NCBI RefSeq assembly: GCF_900110965.1 | Contig: NZ_FOFO01000006.1 | Span: 44,172 to 108,171 of the forward strand | Source of the DNA: Ectothiorhodospira magna | Lineage (GTDB): Bacteria > Pseudomonadota > Gammaproteobacteria > Ectothiorhodospirales > Ectothiorhodospiraceae | Direction: 5' to 3' | DNA length: 64,000 nucleotides | Notes under the pieces: model-generated | What the model was told of the DNA's origin: nothing | Database searches by the model: none | What the model saw: only the letters and a program-made list of their open reading frames with translations | Part shown: positions 59,380 through 64,000 of the stretch, one piece after another | Position numbering within the stretch: position 1 is the stretch's first letter | How the letters are laid out: each line of letters begins with the position of its first letter | Program-made: the position numbers and the translations under genes

Positions 59380-61328
59380 TGACACGGAATAAATCAACTC
59401 GCCCGACGGATATCGATTACCTGCAGCAGCGAGTGACTTATCTTGAAGCTGAACACCAGCGTTATCATCATGCCATGGATGTACTGGCCTCGATGGCTTC
59501 TATTTTCGGTGATCACCACCATCATCGGGACATGTCAGCCATTCTCAGGTCAACCCATGACTGTATTCACCGTATTCTTCCACTCGATGATGCCGGTTAT
59601 TACCTGGTGGACGATGAATCCAGCTTCAACCTGGCTTACCGGCAGCCAGGGTGTGGAAATCCGGATCTGGAAATGGCTGTGGAGCGGTTGATTGAGGAGG
59701 GCACTTTTGCCTGGGCCATTAATCAAAATCATCCGGTTTGCGTCAATGCGGGTCCCGATTATCCTGCCGGCGCCCATCTGGTGCTGCATGTCATTTCCAC
59801 CCGAACCCGGATCCGGGGTATGTTCGTAGGGTGTATGTTTGGTAATCCTCAACTTGCTGACCGCACCGGGCTTAAAGTGCTATCCATCATCTTGTTTAAT
59901 AGCGCCTATGCCCTGGAAAGCGCTGCGCTCTATACCCTCAGGGAGCATCAGCATAATACCCTGCGCAAGATTACCCAGCGTCAGTCCAGAGAATTGCTGC
60001 ACCAACACAGTCACGATACTCTCACAGGCCTGCCCAACCGGGTCTTGTTCAATGATCGCCTGAATCAATTACTGCAGCGGCGGACTGCGCCTAATATCCA
60101 CTTGGCAGTCATTTTGATGGACCTGGACCATTTCAAGCGGGTCAATGATTCTCTTGGACATCGCGCTGGCGATTTGCTGATCCGCCGTCTGGCCACGGAC
60201 ATGCGCAATACCTTTTTATGTGCAGAAGAGGTTAAGCGTTATCACCTGGATGCAGCCAACATTACCATTTCCCGTCTGGGTGGGGATGAATTTGGTATTT
60301 TACTTGAGCATGTGGATTCACTGGATCTGGTGGCGCGTTTTGTCCAGCAGTTGATCGAGAGCGTCAGTCGGGAACATGAGGTGATGGATCATCAAGTCTT
60401 TGTCACCTGTAGTGCGGGAATCAGTATTCATCCCTTCGACGGGGATGACGCAGATACCTTGATCAAAAATGCAGACGCGGCCATGTACGAAGCCAAGCAA
60501 CGGGGCCGCAATCTTTATCAGTTCTATACCCAGGATCTCAATTCCCGCACCTATCGCCATCTGGTGATGGAAAACCAATTGGTCAAAGCGCTGGCCAAGG
60601 ATGAGTTCGATCTTCATTACCAACCCCAGATCTCTCTTAGAAACGGGCAGGTAGAAGCCCTGGAGGCGCTGGTGCGCTGGCATCATCCGGAAAAAGGCCT
60701 TCAAAATCCGGCCCATTTCATTCCGCTGGCAGAAGATACCGGCATTATCGAGGGATTAGGCCAATGGGTACTCAGGCGAGTGTGTCAAGACATACTGCGA
60801 TTGCGGCAAGCTGGTATTGAACTCCCACGCATGGCCATCAATTTGTCTGCACGCCAGTTCCGACAAGTGGATCTGGTGGAAAGATATACCCATATTCTCT
60901 CAGAATATGGTATTTCCCCCAGTCACATCGAATTGGAACTGACAGAAAGTACCATCATGCAGGATATCAAGGTGGCGGTGGACATATTCGAGCAACTACA
61001 TCAGCTGGGATTCAGGCTGGCAGTAGATGACTTCGGCACCGGGTATTCTTCTCTCAATAACCTCAAGCATTTCCCTATTCATTCCCTTAAAATCGACCGC
61101 TCCTTCGTCAGTGATACACCCCATGACCGGGATGACACCGCCATCGTGACTGCCATCGTTGCCATGGCCAAGAGCCTGGGGCTGGAGGTGGTGGCCGAAG
61201 GGGTTGAAAACGAAGACCAGCTGAATTTTCTTAAAAAGCTAGATTGCGAGCTGATCCAAGGGTACTACTACAGCAAACCACTGCCATTTGATGAAGTGTG
61301 TCAATATCTTATGGCGCCGGATCGCTAA
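59376..61328 (+). CDS. GAF-GGDEF-EAL protein (cyclic-di-GMP synthesis and/or breakdown)
   Basis: 650 residues. GAF-like N-terminal domain (about 20-190, LASMASIFGD...AYALESAAL), GGDEF (about 210-385) with SRLGGDEFGILL, and EAL (about 395-645) with EALVRWHHPEKG, INLSARQF, ELTESTIMQD, AVDDFGTGYSSL and AEGVENEDQ. Both active sites look complete; no RxxD I-site precedes GGDEF. A GAF ligand may decide which activity dominates. Its cyclase half contains an insertion near FLCAEEVKRYHLDAAN, an extra loop not found in minimal GGDEFs. Last gene of the acnA-linked series. Confidence 0.93.
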   Translation: MMTRNKSTRPTDIDYLQQRVTYLEAEHQRYHHAMDVLASMASIFGDHHHHRDMSAILRSTHDCIHRILPLDDAGYYLVDDESSFNLAYRQPGCGNPDLEMAVERLIEEGTFAWAINQNHPVCVNAGPDYPAGAHLVLHVISTRTRIRGMFVGCMFGNPQLADRTGLKVLSIILFNSAYALESAALYTLREHQHNTLRKITQRQSRELLHQHSHDTLTGLPNRVLFNDRLNQLLQRRTAPNIHLAVILMDLDHFKRVNDSLGHRAGDLLIRRLATDMRNTFLCAEEVKRYHLDAANITISRLGGDEFGILLEHVDSLDLVARFVQQLIESVSREHEVMDHQVFVTCSAGISIHPFDGDDADTLIKNADAAMYEAKQRGRNLYQFYTQDLNSRTYRHLVMENQLVKALAKDEFDLHYQPQISLRNGQVEALEALVRWHHPEKGLQNPAHFIPLAEDTGIIEGLGQWVLRRVCQDILRLRQAGIELPRMAINLSARQFRQVDLVERYTHILSEYGISPSHIELELTESTIMQDIKVAVDIFEQLHQLGFRLAVDDFGTGYSSLNNLKHFPIHSLKIDRSFVSDTPHDRDDTAIVTAIVAMAKSLGLEVVAEGVENEDQLNFLKKLDCELIQGYYYSKPLPFDEVCQYLMAPDR

Positions 61329-61352
61329 AGATCCATTTATCCTTCCCTGTAG

Positions 61353-62759
<1,407 letters not shown>

Positions 62760-63071
62760 GGAAACGCTGAAATCGAACCGTACTATCCCAAGTCCGGCAA
62801 AGGCCAAAGGCCCTATCCACATACACCCTTATATCTAGCTGGCCGCATATCAAAACTCGAAAACTTTAGTTCCCCATATCCCCAACCCTTCTCCCTCAAG
62901 GGGAGAAGGGAGCCACATACTTCCACCCGTGGAGACCCTTCAGGGCGAGGTGAAACGACTGGCGGCCCACATCCGGGTCCATCCGAAGGCGTGACTGGGT
63001 GAGAGGCGGCTCAGCCTCGGCTTCATGATATTCTGCCCTGACTGTGAACCTACAGGCGCCGAGTTCCTTCC
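62760..63071. other. Intergenic stretch with a perfect hairpin
   Basis: No supported gene in these 312 bases; open frames on the minus strand here are shadows of the next gene. At 62886-62895 CCCTTCTCCC pairs with GGGAGAAGGG at 62901-62910 (loop TCAAG), a perfect ten-base stem without T run. Such purine/pyrimidine hairpins are frequently dispersed repeats. Confidence 0.7.
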
Positions 63072-64000
63072 ATGGCTACCCAGCTCAATCTCCCCATCGG
63101 AGTGCAATCCCTCGCCGAGATCATCAACGAGGGTTACTACTACGTGGACAAGACCCCCTGGCTGCATCGGCTGATCAAGGAGGGGAAATACTACTTCCTC
63201 TCCCGTCCCCGCCGCTTCGGCAAGAGCCTGCTGCTGGACACCCTCAAGGAACTGTTCGAGGCCAACGAGCCTTTGTTCCGGGGCCTGTACATCCACGACC
63301 GCTGGGACTGGAAAACCCGTCATCCCGTCATCCGGATCAGTTTTGCCGATGGGGTCATGAGCAGTCGTCGGGCGCTGGATCAGCACATTGAAGAGCTGTT
63401 GCGTGAACACTCTCAAAGGCTGGGGATTACCCTGAGCAATGAAAGTATTCAGGGGCGGTTCCGGGAATTAATTACTGGGACCCACCAGCAGCACGGCCAG
63501 CGGGTGGTGGTCCTGATCGACGAATACGACAAACCTATCCTGGACAACATCACCGATGCCGACGTGGCCCGCGAACTGCGGGAAGGGCTGAAAAACCTCT
63601 ATTCCGTCCTCAAGGATGCCGATCCCCATCTGAAATTCTGCCTGCTCACCGGGGTGTCCAAGTTCAGCAAGGTCAGTCTGTTCTCGGGGCTGAACAATCT
63701 TAACGACATCACCCTGGACAAGCCCTTCGCCCCCATCTGCGGCTACACCGATGAGGACATCGATACCGTCTTTGCGCCGGAACTACCGGGCCTGGATCGG
63801 GAACAGATCCGGCAGTGGTACAACGGTTATCGCTGGGGGGATGAGACAACGCCAGCGGTCTACAACCCGTTTGACGTACTGCTGCTGTTCCAGAAACGGG
63901 AGTTTCGGCCCTACTGGTTTGAGAGTGCCACGCCCACATTCCTGGTGAAGCTGCTCGCCGAACGGGGTCTTTACACCCCGCGGCTGGATACCCTGGAAAC
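63072..64000 (+). CDS. AAA-ATPase-like / PD-(D/E)XK nuclease-family protein (partial, runs off the window)
   Basis: Read directly from the sequence: ATG 63072 opens a frame that stays open to the end, giving at least 309 residues. LPIGVQSLAEIINEGYYYVD followed by KTPW, the Walker A-like SRPRRFGKSLLLDTLKELF, VVVLIDEYDKPI (Walker B-like) and CLLTGVSKFSKVSLFSGLNN match the 'AAA-ATPase-like' family (PF09820) that usually ends in a PD-(D/E)XK nuclease domain (PF08011, outside the window). These genes are multicopy in purple bacteria and other taxa and look mobile; function unknown. The neighbouring purB has no operon relation. Confidence 0.9.
   Translation, partial: MATQLNLPIGVQSLAEIINEGYYYVDKTPWLHRLIKEGKYYFLSRPRRFGKSLLLDTLKELFEANEPLFRGLYIHDRWDWKTRHPVIRISFADGVMSSRRALDQHIEELLREHSQRLGITLSNESIQGRFRELITGTHQQHGQRVVVLIDEYDKPILDNITDADVARELREGLKNLYSVLKDADPHLKFCLLTGVSKFSKVSLFSGLNNLNDITLDKPFAPICGYTDEDIDTVFAPELPGLDREQIRQWYNGYRWGDETTPAVYNPFDVLLLFQKREFRPYWFESATPTFLVKLLAERGLYTPRLDTLE

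Noticed and set aside
62940..63416. 158-residue minus-strand frame near the right end
   Set aside because: Antisense to the AAA-ATPase-like gene, whose motifs are unmistakable in the + frame from 63072.

Overview
The window is 64 kb of GC-rich chromosome, almost certainly from a gammaproteobacterium. The housekeeping order pyrG-kdsA-eno-ftsB-ispD-ispF, with mutS convergent, and pncC-recA-recX-alaS-lysC-csrA-tRNA-Ser(GCU) is typical of that class. A flavodoxin gene with a textbook sigma54 promoter and a NifA-type upstream site suggests a nitrogen fixer. A Chromatiales/Ectothiorhodospiraceae-like host is a guess; no phylogenetic marker was compared.

Region 1 (1-25.2 kb) is a dense signalling island. 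On the minus strand, 17682 down to 1477, eighteen tightly spaced and often ATGA-overlapping genes form what looks like one operon. A chemosensory half (soluble double-tip MCP, triple-CheW protein, CheB, HEAT-repeat protein, CheR, CheY, CheA, small STAS-like protein, CheY, membrane MCP-like protein) runs directly into a stressosome half (RsbR, RsbS, two tandem RsbT-like kinases, RsbX-like PP2C phosphatase). These are followed by a histidine kinase whose N-terminus resembles the RsbT-binding domain of RsbU, a single-domain response regulator and a ParA-type ATPase. Convergent to it are the Hpt end of a hybrid kinase and a REC-GGDEF diguanylate cyclase. Further right lie a MuiA-like periplasmic protein, a J-domain/DUF1566/TPR protein, a PAS-GAF-PAS hybrid kinase and a REC-HD-GYP phosphodiesterase. 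The island therefore connects chemosensory input, stressosome switching and cyclic-di-GMP output.

Region 2 (25.2-32.7 kb) holds a NERD-like protein, zapE, a stand-alone trpB, the flavodoxin with its NifA/sigma54 control region, and an exbB-exbD-exbD-tonB operon behind a Fur-box candidate.

Region 3 (32.7-48.8 kb) is the conserved core. The recA leader contains a multi-stem RNA-like structure resembling HEARO/IscB omega-RNA, with recA where the nuclease gene would be. Short palindromic elements with a TTTCTTGCG-type tail recur just before ispF, the 40.9-kb gene, recA, alaS, lysC, dusA and acnA.

Region 4 (48.8-52.6 kb) is less GC-rich: a RAYT/IS200-like transposase beside tRNA-Ser, an SDR-type oxidoreductase and dusA. 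Region 5 (52.6-64 kb) has divergent acnB and acnA, the latter leading into three overlapping signalling genes (unknown domain, HDOD, GAF-GGDEF-EAL), then purB and the start of an AAA-ATPase/nuclease-like gene cut by the window end.
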